A DNA stretch of 64,000 nt from Oscillospiraceae bacterium (GCA_017458825.1 JAFSZX010000023.1:82146-146145), one strand, 5' to 3'. Shown: positions 8,717-17,808, counted from the first letter of the stretch. Translations and numbers: made by a program. The notes: a model not told the origin generated them from the sequence alone.

Positions 8717-9407
8717 GGAGAGGACCGGCGCGTTTGCCGGCTATACCCAGGAAACGGTGGATTTTCTCTGGGGGATCCGCTTCAACAACGATCGGGAGTG
8801 GTTTACGCCCCGCAAGGAGATCTATCAGCGCGAGCTTTTACAGCCCACCCGCGCCCTGGGAGAACAGGTCTACGAGGCGCTGTGCGAAAAGATGCCCCGT
8901 GAGCCGCTTTTATTGAAAGTTTCTCGCATTTATCGGGACGCCAGACGGCTCCACGGCAGAGGCCCGTATAAAGACCATCTGTGGTTTTCCATCTCCGCGC
9001 CGCTGGAGGACTGGACGGGGCATCCCACCTTCTACTTTGAGATCGCGCCGGAGTATTACAGCTACGGCATGGGGTTCTGGGCGCCGCCGCCGGAGCTGAT
9101 GGCGGCGTATCGCCGGAACATAGAGGACCGGCCGGAGGTATTGAGCAAGCTGGTGCGCCGCTTCAACCGGCAGACCACGTTCACCCTGTCGGGTCCCGAC
9201 TATGCCAGAGCGAAAGGACAGGTGGGCGCGCTGCTCCAGCCGTGGTACGATAAACGATCGGTCAATCTGGAGCATACCGCGGCGCTGGACGAGACCATCT
9301 TTTCTCCCGCCCTGGCGCAGGAGATCATTGCCGGACTGGACGAGTTGGTGCCGTTTTACCGCTATTTTTCCGCCCTGTGCGCCGCCGTGTATCACACCGA
9401 GGCATAA
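8706..9407 (+). CDS. DUF2461 family protein
   Basis: 233 residues of the DUF2461/TIGR02453 family, whose function is not established. The family hallmarks are visible: FLWGIRFNNDREWFTPRKEIY near the N-terminus, then the RIYRDARRLHGRGPYKDHLWF segment. It begins inside the end of the aminotransferase gene (11-nt overlap) behind a GAGG SD. Soluble, no signal peptide. A strong terminator follows. Confidence 0.85.
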   Translation: MRDKERTGAFAGYTQETVDFLWGIRFNNDREWFTPRKEIYQRELLQPTRALGEQVYEALCEKMPREPLLLKVSRIYRDARRLHGRGPYKDHLWFSISAPLEDWTGHPTFYFEIAPEYYSYGMGFWAPPPELMAAYRRNIEDRPEVLSKLVRRFNRQTTFTLSGPDYARAKGQVGALLQPWYDKRSVNLEHTAALDETIFSPALAQEIIAGLDELVPFYRYFSALCAAVYHTEA

Positions 9408-9420
9408 ATACGCAAAACAG

Positions 9421-9457
9421 GAACCTGACGCAAACTGTTGCGGCAGGTTCTTTTTTT
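9421..9457. terminator. Intrinsic terminator between DUF2461 gene and ylbJ
   Basis: Stem GAACCTG/CAGGTTC with an inner CGCAA/TTGCG stem, followed by seven T. The T-run overlaps the ylbJ stop codon on the opposite strand. Confidence 0.85.
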
Positions 9458-10349
9458 ATCCGACCCAGTGCCACGCGAGCGCCGCCAGCGCCGATGAAAG
9501 GAGGCACTGCGCCGCTTTGCCCAGCAAATAGCGCCGCATGGACAGGCGGGAATCTTCCAGCACGGCGGCGGTTTGGCAGTGGACACTGACGCCGCCCCAC
9601 CCCAGCAGTCCCGCCGCGCAGATGAAACCGGCGCGGGTGTCGGCCACGCGGGAGACGCCGGCGGTCAGCTCAAAAAAGCCGCACAGCCACGGGGGGAGTA
9701 TCCCCAGCCGGGATTCCGCCAGCGATAGGAGCACCTGAAAAAACACCACGAAAGCGCAGACCGACACCATGCCGTATGCGCCGCCGGACACGGCGCGGAC
9801 CAGCGCGCCGGTCGCAGACGGGTTTGCGACCTGCCTGATCGGCGGCGACACCGTCTTTCCGGCGGAGCGAAAAAACTGTGCCGTGATGATCGACGAAACG
9901 ATATGGATAAGATAAAGACTCACGGGCGCCGCCGGAGAGGCGAACCGTCCGCCGGCGATGCCAAGGATAAACGCCGGACCGCAGTTGTTGCAAAACGCCA
10001 ACAGCCGTTCCGCCTCGCCGGAGGAGATCTGCCGCCCCCGTAAAAGCTCGCCCACCGTCCGCCCGCCGGTGGGGTAGCCGCCCACGGCGCCCAGCAAAAA
10101 CGCGGACACGCCCGATCCGGTACAGCCCAGGATCCTGCCCAAAACCGGCGCGAAAAGTCTTTGACAGCTTGCCGCCGCGCCCAGCGATACGAAGAGGGAC
10201 GAGGCGACAAAAAACGGGAACAGGGACGGGATCACCGTTTGCGCGCACAGGGAAAGACCGCGCCGCACCGCGGCGGCGGCTTCACTGCCGTATAGGAGCA
10301 ATGCCGCCATCAGCGCCACCACACCGGCGAGTGTGACCCAACGCTTCAA
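9456..10349 (-). CDS. ylbJ: Sporulation integral membrane protein YlbJ
   Basis: A nucleoside-recognition (Gate) domain membrane protein needed for normal spore formation in Bacillus. The 297-residue product has about seven hydrophobic spans and family motifs such as VIPSLFPFFVASSLFVSLG, GAVGGYPTGGRTV and CNNCGPAFILG. The start is a TTG at 10349 placed after a near-perfect SD (AGGAGGTGATACATTG); the frame is open further upstream but without family similarity. It is divergent from yqfC, which has the same leader pattern, so both may be co-regulated during sporulation. Confidence 0.88.
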   Translation of the reverse strand: MKRWVTLAGVVALMAALLLYGSEAAAAVRRGLSLCAQTVIPSLFPFFVASSLFVSLGAAASCQRLFAPVLGRILGCTGSGVSAFLLGAVGGYPTGGRTVGELLRGRQISSGEAERLLAFCNNCGPAFILGIAGGRFASPAAPVSLYLIHIVSSIITAQFFRSAGKTVSPPIRQVANPSATGALVRAVSGGAYGMVSVCAFVVFFQVLLSLAESRLGILPPWLCGFFELTAGVSRVADTRAGFICAAGLLGWGGVSVHCQTAAVLEDSRLSMRRYLLGKAAQCLLSSALAALAWHWVG

Positions 10350-10386
10350 TGTATCACCTCCTCTGTCTACTGTATGCGCCCTGCGC

Positions 10387-10405
10387 CCTGTCCATGTCGG
10401 ACAGG
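10387..10405. promoter_or_regulatory. Palindrome between ylbJ and yqfC
   Basis: CCTGTCC, 5 nt, GGACAGG: a perfect 7-bp inverted repeat in the divergent gap of two sporulation genes. It may be an operator or a short hairpin in the yqfC leader; I cannot name a cognate protein. Confidence 0.4.
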
Positions 10406-10457
10406 CAAGATTTCCCCGCCGGCGGCATAGGGTTAGGGAAGAAAGGGCGTGATACAT

Positions 10458-10742
10458 TTGGAACGGCGGCGCAGATGGGTCAAGGCGGAATGGGACGTTA
10501 TGGAAAAACTGGACCTGCCGGCGGGGATCGCGCCGGATCTCCCCACGGTGGAGCTGTCGGGCAATCGGGAGGTCTATGTAGCGGGGCACCGCGGCGTACT
10601 CTCTTACAGCACGGAGCTGGTGGAGATCAACGGCGGCGCGCTGGTGATCCGCGTGGGCGGCAGGGACTTGCAGCTTTTGGCCATGACGGACACGGAACTG
10701 CGCTTGAACGGCGTGATCACGCGCTTGGAACTGATCGGATAA
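10458..10742 (+). CDS. yqfC: Sporulation protein YqfC (YabP/YqfC family)
   Basis: A 94-residue member of the YabP/YqfC family; yqfC belongs to the sigma-E regulon in B. subtilis. Visible family features are DLPTVELSGNREVYVAGHRGVLSYS and the C-terminal LRLNGVITRLEL beta-rich segment. I chose the TTG at 10458 because AAAGGGCGTGAT matches the 16S anti-SD tail at 10 of 12 positions with ideal spacing, whereas the GTG nine nt upstream lies inside that SD. yqfD follows after 12 nt. Confidence 0.9.
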   Translation: MERRRRWVKAEWDVMEKLDLPAGIAPDLPTVELSGNREVYVAGHRGVLSYSTELVEINGGALVIRVGGRDLQLLAMTDTELRLNGVITRLELIG

Positions 10743-10754
10743 CGGAGGCGGAGC

Positions 10755-11939
10755 ATGTATAAAAAAGCGGCGAACTATCTGCTGGGCGACGTTCTTTTGA
10801 CGGTGGAAAGCGCCTATCCCGAGCGCATCGTCAACCTCTGCTCCGTCCACGGCATTCCGTTTTGGAACGTGGAGTGGCGCTCCGGCATCTGTTTTACGGT
10901 ACATACCACCCGTCAGGGTGAGCGGGATTTACGCCGCGCCGCCGGACAGACGGACGCGACGATCCGGCGGGTGCGCCAGCGCGGCGCGCCGCTTCTGGCG
11001 GGGCTGTTGCGCCGCCGGTACGCGCTGTTGGCGGCAGGAGCGGTCTTTTTGCTGTTGCTGATGGGCAGTAATCTGTTCATCTGGGATTTTGAGGTGGAGG
11101 GCAACGCCACCGTTCCGGCGGAGGAGATCTTGCGCGCACTGGAGCGCCACGGCGTCACCGTGGGCACGGTGGGCATGAAGCTGGATCAGGAACAGCTTCG
11201 CAACCGCGTACTGCTGGAACTGCCGGATCTTTCATGGCTGGCGGTGAACGTCAAAGGCTGTGTGGCACATGTGCAGGTGGTGGAGCGCCAGCGTCCGCCG
11301 GAGATCGTTTCCACCACGGAGCGTACCAACGTGGTGTCACGCTGTGACGGTCTGGTGGTAACAGTAGAGGCGCTGGAGGGCAAGGCGGAGGTGGCCTCAG
11401 GCGCCACGGTCACAAAGGGACAGCTCCTCATCTCCGGCGTTCGGGAAGGCGGCGGCGGTCGCGTGCGGCTGATCCACGGAATGGGCAGTGTGTGGGCACG
11501 CACGTGGTATGAGCTGTCTGTTCTGGTGCCGCTTTCCGTGGCGGAAAAAGGCGATACCGTTAAGACACGCACGGAATTTTCCCTCCTGCTGGGAAAACAC
11601 CGCATAAAAATCTTCGGAAAGGGTAGCGTAACACCGGCGGATTGTGATAAAATAACACAATACGAGGACTGCACACTGCCGGGCGGCTTCCGCCTGCCGG
11701 TCACGCTGGTACAGGAGCGGTGGACACAGCGCCGGCTTGCTCAAACGGAGCGTCAGCCGGAGCTGGCGCGGCAGGAAGGCGAAGCGGCGTTGCGCGCGGC
11801 GCTGGAAGATCTCTTGGGGGAGGACGCCTCGGTGGAGTCCACCCGGTTTGCCTCCGCCCAACAGGGGGCGTGGCTGTTGGTCACGCTGAAGGCGGAGTGT
11901 CTGGAGCAGATCGGCATCAGCGTGCCGCTGGAGCCGTAA
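10755..11939 (+). CDS. yqfD: Sporulation protein YqfD
   Basis: A 394-residue single-span membrane protein of the sporulation family YqfD. An N-terminal soluble part (residues 1-90) precedes a strong transmembrane helix near residues 95-113 (ALLAAGAVFLLLLMGSNLF), followed by a FtsQ/DivIB-like POTRA stretch beginning FEVEGNATVPAEEIL. The SD is GGAGGCGG ahead of the ATG. It is co-transcribed with yqfC and followed closely by phoH, the same order as in Bacillus. Confidence 0.9.
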   Translation: MYKKAANYLLGDVLLTVESAYPERIVNLCSVHGIPFWNVEWRSGICFTVHTTRQGERDLRRAAGQTDATIRRVRQRGAPLLAGLLRRRYALLAAGAVFLLLLMGSNLFIWDFEVEGNATVPAEEILRALERHGVTVGTVGMKLDQEQLRNRVLLELPDLSWLAVNVKGCVAHVQVVERQRPPEIVSTTERTNVVSRCDGLVVTVEALEGKAEVASGATVTKGQLLISGVREGGGGRVRLIHGMGSVWARTWYELSVLVPLSVAEKGDTVKTRTEFSLLLGKHRIKIFGKGSVTPADCDKITQYEDCTLPGGFRLPVTLVQERWTQRRLAQTERQPELARQEGEAALRAALEDLLGEDASVESTRFASAQQGAWLLVTLKAECLEQIGISVPLEP

Positions 11940-11967
11940 CGACAAAGGAAAGCAGGAGGTGCGCGGA

Positions 11968-12987
11968 TTGGAACAGCGCATAGGCATTGAACGCATGGAG
12001 GAGGCCATTGATCTGTTTGGCTCCTTCGATGAGAACATCCGCCTTTTGGAGACGGAGCTGGGCGTATCCATCGTCAATCGCGGCGGCGAGATCATTCTTA
12101 CCGGCGAGCCGGAGAACACCGTGCTGGCGCAAAAGGCGGTGCAGGCGCTCCTGACGCTGACCGGTAAGGGCGAAACCATTACGGAACAGCACGTGCGCTA
12201 CGTGATCGGGCTGGTTCGTTCCGGACAGGCGGAGCGGATCGGCGAGCTGACCCAGGACGTGATCTGCATCACCTCCAAAGGCCGTCCGGTGAAGCCCAAG
12301 ACCATCGGGCAGAAGCAGTACGTGGACGCCATTTTGAAACAAAACGTCACCATCGGCGTCGGTCCGGCGGGTACGGGAAAAACGTATCTGGCGGTGGCGG
12401 CGGCGGTGGCGGCGTTTCGGGACAAGCAGGTCAACCGCATTATCCTGACCCGTCCGGCGGTAGAGGCGGGGGAGCGGCTGGGCTTTTTGCCCGGTGATCT
12501 CCAGAGCAAGGTAGACCCGTATCTGCGGCCGCTGTATGACGCGCTGTTTGATATGCTGGGCGCGGAGACGTACCAGAAATATCTGGAGCGGGGCAATATC
12601 GAGGTGGCGCCGCTTGCCTATATGCGCGGCCGTACGCTGGACGACAGCTTCATCATTCTCGACGAGGCGCAGAATACCAGTCGGGAACAGATGAAAATGT
12701 TTCTTACCCGTATGGGTTTCGGCTCCAAGGCGGTCATCACCGGCGACGTGACGCAGATCGACCTGCCGGGGGACAAGCCCAGCGGACTGAAAGAGGCGAT
12801 GAAGGTCCTCAAGGACGTGGAGGGCGTTGCCATCTGCGAGCTGACGGGACAGGACGTGGTGCGTCATGTGATGGTACAGCGCATCATCGAGGCGTACGCA
12901 AAATACGAAGAGGGAAAGGGGAGTGGACACGGTGGCGATAAGGCATCGAATCCCGCTGACCGCCGCAGCGGCGGACGCCGCCGGTAA
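11968..12987 (+). CDS. phoH: PhoH-family ATPase
   Basis: A P-loop ATPase of the PhoH family (339 residues), often linked to RNA metabolism by its neighbour ybeY. Walker A is GPAGTGKTYLA, Walker B is FIILDEAQNT, with the downstream arginine-rich sensor GDVTQIDLP. The start is most likely the TTG at 11968, eight nt after AGGAGG; the GTG nine nt earlier overlaps that SD. Its 3' end overlaps ybeY by 56 nt. Confidence 0.93.
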   Translation: MEQRIGIERMEEAIDLFGSFDENIRLLETELGVSIVNRGGEIILTGEPENTVLAQKAVQALLTLTGKGETITEQHVRYVIGLVRSGQAERIGELTQDVICITSKGRPVKPKTIGQKQYVDAILKQNVTIGVGPAGTGKTYLAVAAAVAAFRDKQVNRIILTRPAVEAGERLGFLPGDLQSKVDPYLRPLYDALFDMLGAETYQKYLERGNIEVAPLAYMRGRTLDDSFIILDEAQNTSREQMKMFLTRMGFGSKAVITGDVTQIDLPGDKPSGLKEAMKVLKDVEGVAICELTGQDVVRHVMVQRIIEAYAKYEEGKGSGHGGDKASNPADRRSGGRRR

Positions 12988-13429
12988 GGACACCGCGGCG
13001 CTGATCCGGCGGGCGATCCGTACGGCGCTCTCCTGCGAGGGCGTTACGGTCCCCTGCGAGATAGACGTTTTGCTGACCGACGACGCCGGTATCCGGGAGA
13101 TCAACCGCCAGATGCGCGGCGTGGACGCGGCGACGGACGTGTTGAGCTTCCCCGCCTTTTCCTACACGCCCGGCCAGCCACCATCGGATGAAGCGGACGC
13201 CGATCCCATGACGGGTCTGACGCCGCTGGGCGATATGGCGATCTCATGGGAGCGGGTGCAGGCACAGGCAAAAGAATACGGCCATTCGCCCGAAAGAGAG
13301 CTTTGCTATCTGGCGGTACACTCCGTACTGCACCTGCTGGGCTATGACCATGTGGACGAGGGAGCGGAAAAACGCAGGATGCGGGAACGGGAAGAAGCCG
13401 TGATGACGGCGCTCCGTTTGCCGCGGTGA
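12932..13429 (+). CDS. ybeY: Endoribonuclease YbeY
   Basis: Zinc-dependent endoribonuclease of rRNA maturation and ribosome quality control. The catalytic zinc motif is present as HSVLHLLGYDH near residues 133-143 of the 165-residue product, and the substrate-face motif TDVLSFP is intact. The GTG at 12932 has AAGGGGAG at about 9 nt; a GTG at 12923 is too close to it. Gene order phoH-ybeY-era is conserved in Firmicutes, but the pgpH gene normally between phoH and ybeY is missing here. Confidence 0.93.
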   Translation: MAIRHRIPLTAAAADAAGKDTAALIRRAIRTALSCEGVTVPCEIDVLLTDDAGIREINRQMRGVDAATDVLSFPAFSYTPGQPPSDEADADPMTGLTPLGDMAISWERVQAQAKEYGHSPERELCYLAVHSVLHLLGYDHVDEGAEKRRMREREEAVMTALRLPR

Positions 13430-13452
13430 GGAAACCGGAGAGGAAAAGAACG

Positions 13453-14355
13453 ATGTCAAACATTACGAGAACCGCCATGATCACCGTCTGCGGACGGCCC
13501 AACGTGGGAAAATCCAGCCTGACCAACGCGCTGGTAGGCGAGAAGATCGCCATTGTCTCCGCCAAACCCCAGACCACCCGCAACCGCATTTGCGGCGTGG
13601 TGAATCGGGGCGAAACCCAGTTCGTGCTGCTGGATACGCCGGGACTTCACAAACCCCGTTCCCGTCTGGGGGATTATATGGTAAAGGTGGTCAGCGACAG
13701 TTTGCGTTCGGTGGAATGCGCGCTGCTGTTGGTGGAGCCTGTGGCGAACGTGGGCGCGCCGGAGCAGGAGCTTCTTAAAAGGATCGGGGAGGAAAACCTG
13801 CCGGTGATCCTTTGTATCAACAAGATCGACACGGTGGAGAAGAAAGACGATCTGCTGGCGGTCATTGCCGCGTACAGCGCGGCGTATCCGGCGTTTGAGG
13901 CGATCCTGCCCGTTTCCGCAAAAACGGGAGAGGGGCTTGCCGAACTCCTTTCGGAGCTGGACAAATACGCCGCAAACGGACCGCGGCTGTTTCCCGAGGG
14001 CATGACCACCGATCAGGCGGATTCGCAGGTCTGCGCCGAAATGGTGCGGGAGAAACTGCTGCGCTGTCTTGACAAGGAGATCCCCCACGGCACGGCGGTA
14101 GAGGTGACGCGTTTTTCCGAGCGGGACAGCGGTATCATTGATCTGGACGTGACCATTTACTGCGAAAAAGCCAGCCATAAGGGCATTATCATCGGCAAGG
14201 GCGGCGCGCGGCTCAAGGAGATCAGCACGCTGGCACGTCAGGATATTGAACGCTTTATGGGCACGAAGGTATTTTTGCAAACGTGGGTCAAGGTGAAGGA
14301 AAACTGGCGGGATAACCCGAATTTTATCCGCCGGCAGGGTTTTACCGAGGAATAA
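13453..14355 (+). CDS. era: GTPase Era
   Basis: Ribosome-associated GTPase for 30S maturation, 300 residues. G1 is GRPNVGKSS, G2 contains TTRNR, G3 is DTPGLH, G4 is NKID, and the C-terminal KH domain has the loop IIIGKGGARLKEI for binding the 16S rRNA 3' end. The ATG at 13453 (MSNITRT) follows GGAGAGG; a start nine codons upstream is not needed. The dgkA and cdd genes that precede era in B. subtilis are absent. Confidence 0.97.
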   Translation: MSNITRTAMITVCGRPNVGKSSLTNALVGEKIAIVSAKPQTTRNRICGVVNRGETQFVLLDTPGLHKPRSRLGDYMVKVVSDSLRSVECALLLVEPVANVGAPEQELLKRIGEENLPVILCINKIDTVEKKDDLLAVIAAYSAAYPAFEAILPVSAKTGEGLAELLSELDKYAANGPRLFPEGMTTDQADSQVCAEMVREKLLRCLDKEIPHGTAVEVTRFSERDSGIIDLDVTIYCEKASHKGIIIGKGGARLKEISTLARQDIERFMGTKVFLQTWVKVKENWRDNPNFIRRQGFTEE

Positions 14356-14416
14356 TTTTTTTCCGGCAATAAACGCGGCGTTCCTGCGCAGAATAGACTG
14401 TGAGGGGGGACGTTTC

Positions 14417-14578
14417 GTGGCGGATTACTGGGAACTGTTTTATCGAACCGGCGCGCCGGCGTGGTATTTGCTCCACGCGGCGCAAAACCGCGCGCAATCG
14501 GCGCAAAATTGCGCACAATCGGAGCAAAACGCGCAGGAGGAGGACAAGGAGCCGTGGAGCAAACCGGAAAACAAGTGA
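14417..14578 (+). CDS. yqzL: YqzL-like small protein
   Basis: A 53-residue product starting MADYWELFYRTGAPAWYLLH, which matches the YqzL pattern (W-x-L-F-x-x-T-G-x-x-x-x-Y-L) and sits in the YqzL position between era and recO. The GTG at 14417 follows a strong SD (GAGGGGGGA) at 6-nt spacing. Function is not known for the family. The second half is a run of imperfect seven-residue repeats (AQNRAQS, AQNCAQS, EQNAQEE) not typical of YqzL. Its end overlaps the recO start by 25 nt. Confidence 0.75.
   Translation: MADYWELFYRTGAPAWYLLHAAQNRAQSAQNCAQSEQNAQEEDKEPWSKPENK
14480..14542 (+). repeat. 21-bp tandem repeat inside yqzL
   Basis: Two clear copies (14480-14500 and 14501-14521; 17 of 21 bases equal) and a third decayed copy to about 14542. 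The period equals seven codons, so copy-number change keeps the frame. Confidence 0.75.
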
Positions 14579-15312
14579 CGACCGGCGTTGTGCTTCGAGC
14601 CACCGATACGAAAGAGGCGGACCGCATATTGACGGTGCTGACGCCGGATCTGGGCAAGCTGACGCTGATCGCCCGGGGCGCCCGACGGCGGAACAGTCCT
14701 TTGGCGGCGTCCAGTCAGGTGCTGGCGTATTCAGAGTGGGTCATCTATCAGCGCGCCGGCTGGTACTACGCCTCCCAGGGGAGCACCGTGGAACTGTTTG
14801 ACGTGTTGCGGCAGGATATAGAGCGCCTGGCGCTGGCGTCTTATTTCGCAGAGCTGACGGAATCCGTCACGGCGGAACATGAGAGCGCGCCGGAGATACT
14901 GTCACTGCTGCTGAACGGTCTGTATGCCCTGGGCACCCTGCAAAAAGAGCCGGCGCTGGTGAAGCCTGTTTTTGAACTTCGGCTGATGGCGCTGTGCGGC
15001 TTTGCGCCGCTGGCGGAGGGCTGCGCCGTGTGCGGCGCGCCGGAGCCGGAGCGGCCGGTGCTGGATACGGAGCAGGGCACGGTCCGCTGTGCCGCCTGCG
15101 GCGGCGGGGCAAGCGCCGTGCCGCTGACAAAGGGCGCCCTTGCGGCGCTGCGCCACGCCCTCAACGCCGACGCGGCGCGGCTGTACGCATTTACGGCGGA
15201 TGAGCCGTCCCTGCGCAGTTTATATTACGCCGCGGAAGCGTTTACCGCCGCCCGAATGGAGCGCCGGTTTCGCACGCTGGACTACTATCGGGCGCTTCGC
15301 GCCGACAGATGA
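14554..15312 (+). CDS. recO: DNA repair protein RecO
   Basis: RecO loads RecA onto SSB-coated DNA with RecR. The N-terminal OB-fold starts VVLRATDTKEADRILTVLT with the typical KLTLIARGARR segment. A zinc-binding module follows with CAVCGAPE and CAACGGG (four Cys). Length 252 residues, normal. The GTG start at 14554 lies after AGGAGGAGGACAAGGAG and overlaps yqzL, so translation is coupled. mutS2 begins 12 nt downstream. Confidence 0.95.
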   Translation: MEQTGKQVTTGVVLRATDTKEADRILTVLTPDLGKLTLIARGARRRNSPLAASSQVLAYSEWVIYQRAGWYYASQGSTVELFDVLRQDIERLALASYFAELTESVTAEHESAPEILSLLLNGLYALGTLQKEPALVKPVFELRLMALCGFAPLAEGCAVCGAPEPERPVLDTEQGTVRCAACGGGASAVPLTKGALAALRHALNADAARLYAFTADEPSLRSLYYAAEAFTAARMERRFRTLDYYRALRADR

Positions 15313-15324
15313 GGATTACATACC

Positions 15325-17706
15325 ATGAGTGAATTGCTTGAAAAATCCCTCCACACGCTGGAACTGCCCCGCGTACTGGAGAAGCTGGCGCAAAAAGCCG
15401 TCAGTGAAGAGGCAAAAGAGCGCAGTTTACAGCTCAAGCCTCTTACCGGACGGCCGGCCGTAGTGCGCCTTCTGGAGGAAACAGACGCGGCAAAAGCCCG
15501 TTTGGGGCTTCACGGCGCGCCGCCGTTTTCCGGCGTAAAGGATATGGCGCCCGCCCTCCACCGCGCCGAACAGGGCGGTATGCTGAACACGCGGGAGCTG
15601 CTGGATATTGCCGCGCTACTCACCGCGGCGCGCCGGGTGGCGGAATACGGAATCCGCCGGCAGGAAGACCGCGACGCGCTGGACGGGCTTTTCTCCGCCC
15701 TCCATACCAACCGCCATCTGGAGGATATGATCCGCAGCGCCATTATGGACGAGGAGACCATTGCCGATACCGCCAGTTCCGAATTGGCGGAGATCCGGCG
15801 CAAAATGCGGGCGGCGGCGTCCAAGGGGCGGCAGATTCTGCAACGGATCATTTCCTCGCCGTCCTACGCCAAAATTTTGCAGGAGGCGCTCATCACCCAG
15901 CGGGACGGACGGTTCGTGGTGCCTGTCAAGGCGGAGCACCGGGCGGAACTGCCGGGACTGATCCACGACGTGTCATCCTCCGGCGCGACGCTGTTTATCG
16001 AGCCAATGGGCGCGGTGCAGGCAAACAACGAGCTGAAAGAGCTGCAGGCACGGGAGGAAAAAGAGATCGAGCGGATCCTGATGAGCCTCAGCGCCGCCTG
16101 TGCCGACGCGCAGGCGAATACCCTCTCGGATTACGGCGTGATGGTGCGTCTTGACATGATCTTTGCCAGAGCGCAGTTGAGCTATGACATGAACGGCTGC
16201 GCTCCGCGTGTGAGGGAGACGGGCGGCGTGATTTTGCGCCATGCCCGCCATCCCTTGCTGGATCCGGCAAAAGCGGTGCCGATCAGCCTTTCGCTGGGCG
16301 AGGAATTCGATACGCTGATCATCACGGGACCGAACACCGGCGGCAAGACCGTGGCGCTGAAAACGCTGGGGCTTTTATGCCTGATGGCGCAGTGCGGGCT
16401 GCACCTGCCCGCCGACGACGGCAGTACGGTGCGGATCTTCGATGATATTCTGGCGGATATCGGGGACGAGCAGAGCATCGAGCAGAGTTTATCCACCTTT
16501 TCCGCCCACACCTCCAACATCGTGGAGATCTTGGAACGGGCGGACGGCGACAGTCTTCTCCTTTTTGACGAGCTGGGCGCCGGTACCGATCCGGTGGAGG
16601 GCGCGGCGCTGGCGATCGCCATTATCCAGCACGCCCGTGCGCGCGGCGCGCTGATCGCCGCCACCACCCATTATGCGGAGCTGAAAACCTTTGCCATGAC
16701 CACGGCGGGTGTGGAAAACGCCTCCTGCGAATTCGACGTGCAGACGCTGCGGCCCACCTACCGGCTTTTGATCGGGATCCCCGGCAAGTCCAACGCCTTT
16801 GCCATCGCCCGCCGTCTGGGTCTGGCGGAGGAGATCCTGACCGACGCGCGCGCCCAGATCGGCACCAACGATCTGCGCTTTGAGGACGTGTTGACACGCC
16901 TGGAGGAAAAGCGGCAGACGCTGGAAGCGGCGCAGACGCGCGCCGATCAGCTCCGGCGCCAGCGGGAAGAGGACGCGGCGAAAGCCCGTTCGTTCCGCGA
17001 GCAGATGGAGCGGGCAAGGGATAACGCCCGAAGCAAAGGCGAGGCGGACGCACGGCGGATCGTCCGGCAGGCACAGCAGAAGGCGGAGGAGATCTTTGCC
17101 GAGCTGGAGGAACTGCGCCGCCGTCAGACACAGCAGGCAAACTATCAAGCCCTCAACGACGCCCGTGCCACCGTGCGCCGCCATCTCAAGGAGGCGGAAG
17201 CGGGATTACAGCCGGCGCAGGAAGCGCAGGAGCCTGTATATACGCCCAGCCGCCCTATCGTATCGGGCGACCGGGTGGAACTGCCGGGCGTAAAAATGCC
17301 GGCGCAGGTGCTGGCGGTCAATGACGACGGTACGCTCCTGCTGCAGGCGGGGAAGATGAAAATGACCACCCGCGCCGCCGAGGTGCGGTTACTGGAGGGG
17401 CGGGAAGCGCCGAAAGAGCCGCCGCGCGCCACAGGCGCCGCCACGGTGCGTTTGCAAAGCCGCGCCGCCTCCGAACTGGACATTCGCGGTCTTGAAACAC
17501 TGGAGGCGGAAAGCGTGGTGGAAAACTATCTGGACGCCGCCATGATGGCAAAGCTCGGCACGGTGACCATTATCCACGGCAAAGGTACCGGCGCGCTTCG
17601 CCAGGCGGTACACGCCATATTAAAGCGCAGTCGTCGGGTCAAGAGCTTCCGGCTGGGACGCTACGGCGAGGGCGAAGCCGGTGTAACGATCGTAGAACTG
17701 AAATGA
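15325..17706 (+). CDS. mutS2: MutS2 nuclease/ribosome rescue ATPase
   Basis: A 793-residue MutS2 (also called RqcU), which suppresses recombination and, in Bacillus, acts on collided ribosomes. It has the MutS-like core and clamp, Walker A GPNTGGKTVALKTLG, Walker B LLLFDELGAGTDPVEG, a long coiled coil (about residues 515-640) and a C-terminal Smr domain with LDIRGLETLEAE and the nuclease motif IIHGKGTGALR. It lacks the mismatch-recognition domain of MutS1. It closes the recO operon; no clear terminator follows before the HPr promoter. Confidence 0.96.
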   Translation: MSELLEKSLHTLELPRVLEKLAQKAVSEEAKERSLQLKPLTGRPAVVRLLEETDAAKARLGLHGAPPFSGVKDMAPALHRAEQGGMLNTRELLDIAALLTAARRVAEYGIRRQEDRDALDGLFSALHTNRHLEDMIRSAIMDEETIADTASSELAEIRRKMRAAASKGRQILQRIISSPSYAKILQEALITQRDGRFVVPVKAEHRAELPGLIHDVSSSGATLFIEPMGAVQANNELKELQAREEKEIERILMSLSAACADAQANTLSDYGVMVRLDMIFARAQLSYDMNGCAPRVRETGGVILRHARHPLLDPAKAVPISLSLGEEFDTLIITGPNTGGKTVALKTLGLLCLMAQCGLHLPADDGSTVRIFDDILADIGDEQSIEQSLSTFSAHTSNIVEILERADGDSLLLFDELGAGTDPVEGAALAIAIIQHARARGALIAATTHYAELKTFAMTTAGVENASCEFDVQTLRPTYRLLIGIPGKSNAFAIARRLGLAEEILTDARAQIGTNDLRFEDVLTRLEEKRQTLEAAQTRADQLRRQREEDAAKARSFREQMERARDNARSKGEADARRIVRQAQQKAEEIFAELEELRRRQTQQANYQALNDARATVRRHLKEAEAGLQPAQEAQEPVYTPSRPIVSGDRVELPGVKMPAQVLAVNDDGTLLLQAGKMKMTTRAAEVRLLEGREAPKEPPRATGAATVRLQSRAASELDIRGLETLEAESVVENYLDAAMMAKLGTVTIIHGKGTGALRQAVHAILKRSRRVKSFRLGRYGEGEAGVTIVELK

Positions 17707-17779
17707 GCTTTTTTGTGGAAAGCAACGAAAGAAGCGTTAAAAAAGCCCGATTGGAAAAATTTTTTTGTGGGAAAAACCA

Positions 17780-17808
17780 TTGCATTCTATGTCGCGTTTG
17801 TGTATAAT
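17780..17808 (+). promoter_or_regulatory. Promoter for the HPr gene
   Basis: TTGCAT, 17 bp, TATAAT, about 60 bp upstream of the HPr start. Confidence 0.75.
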
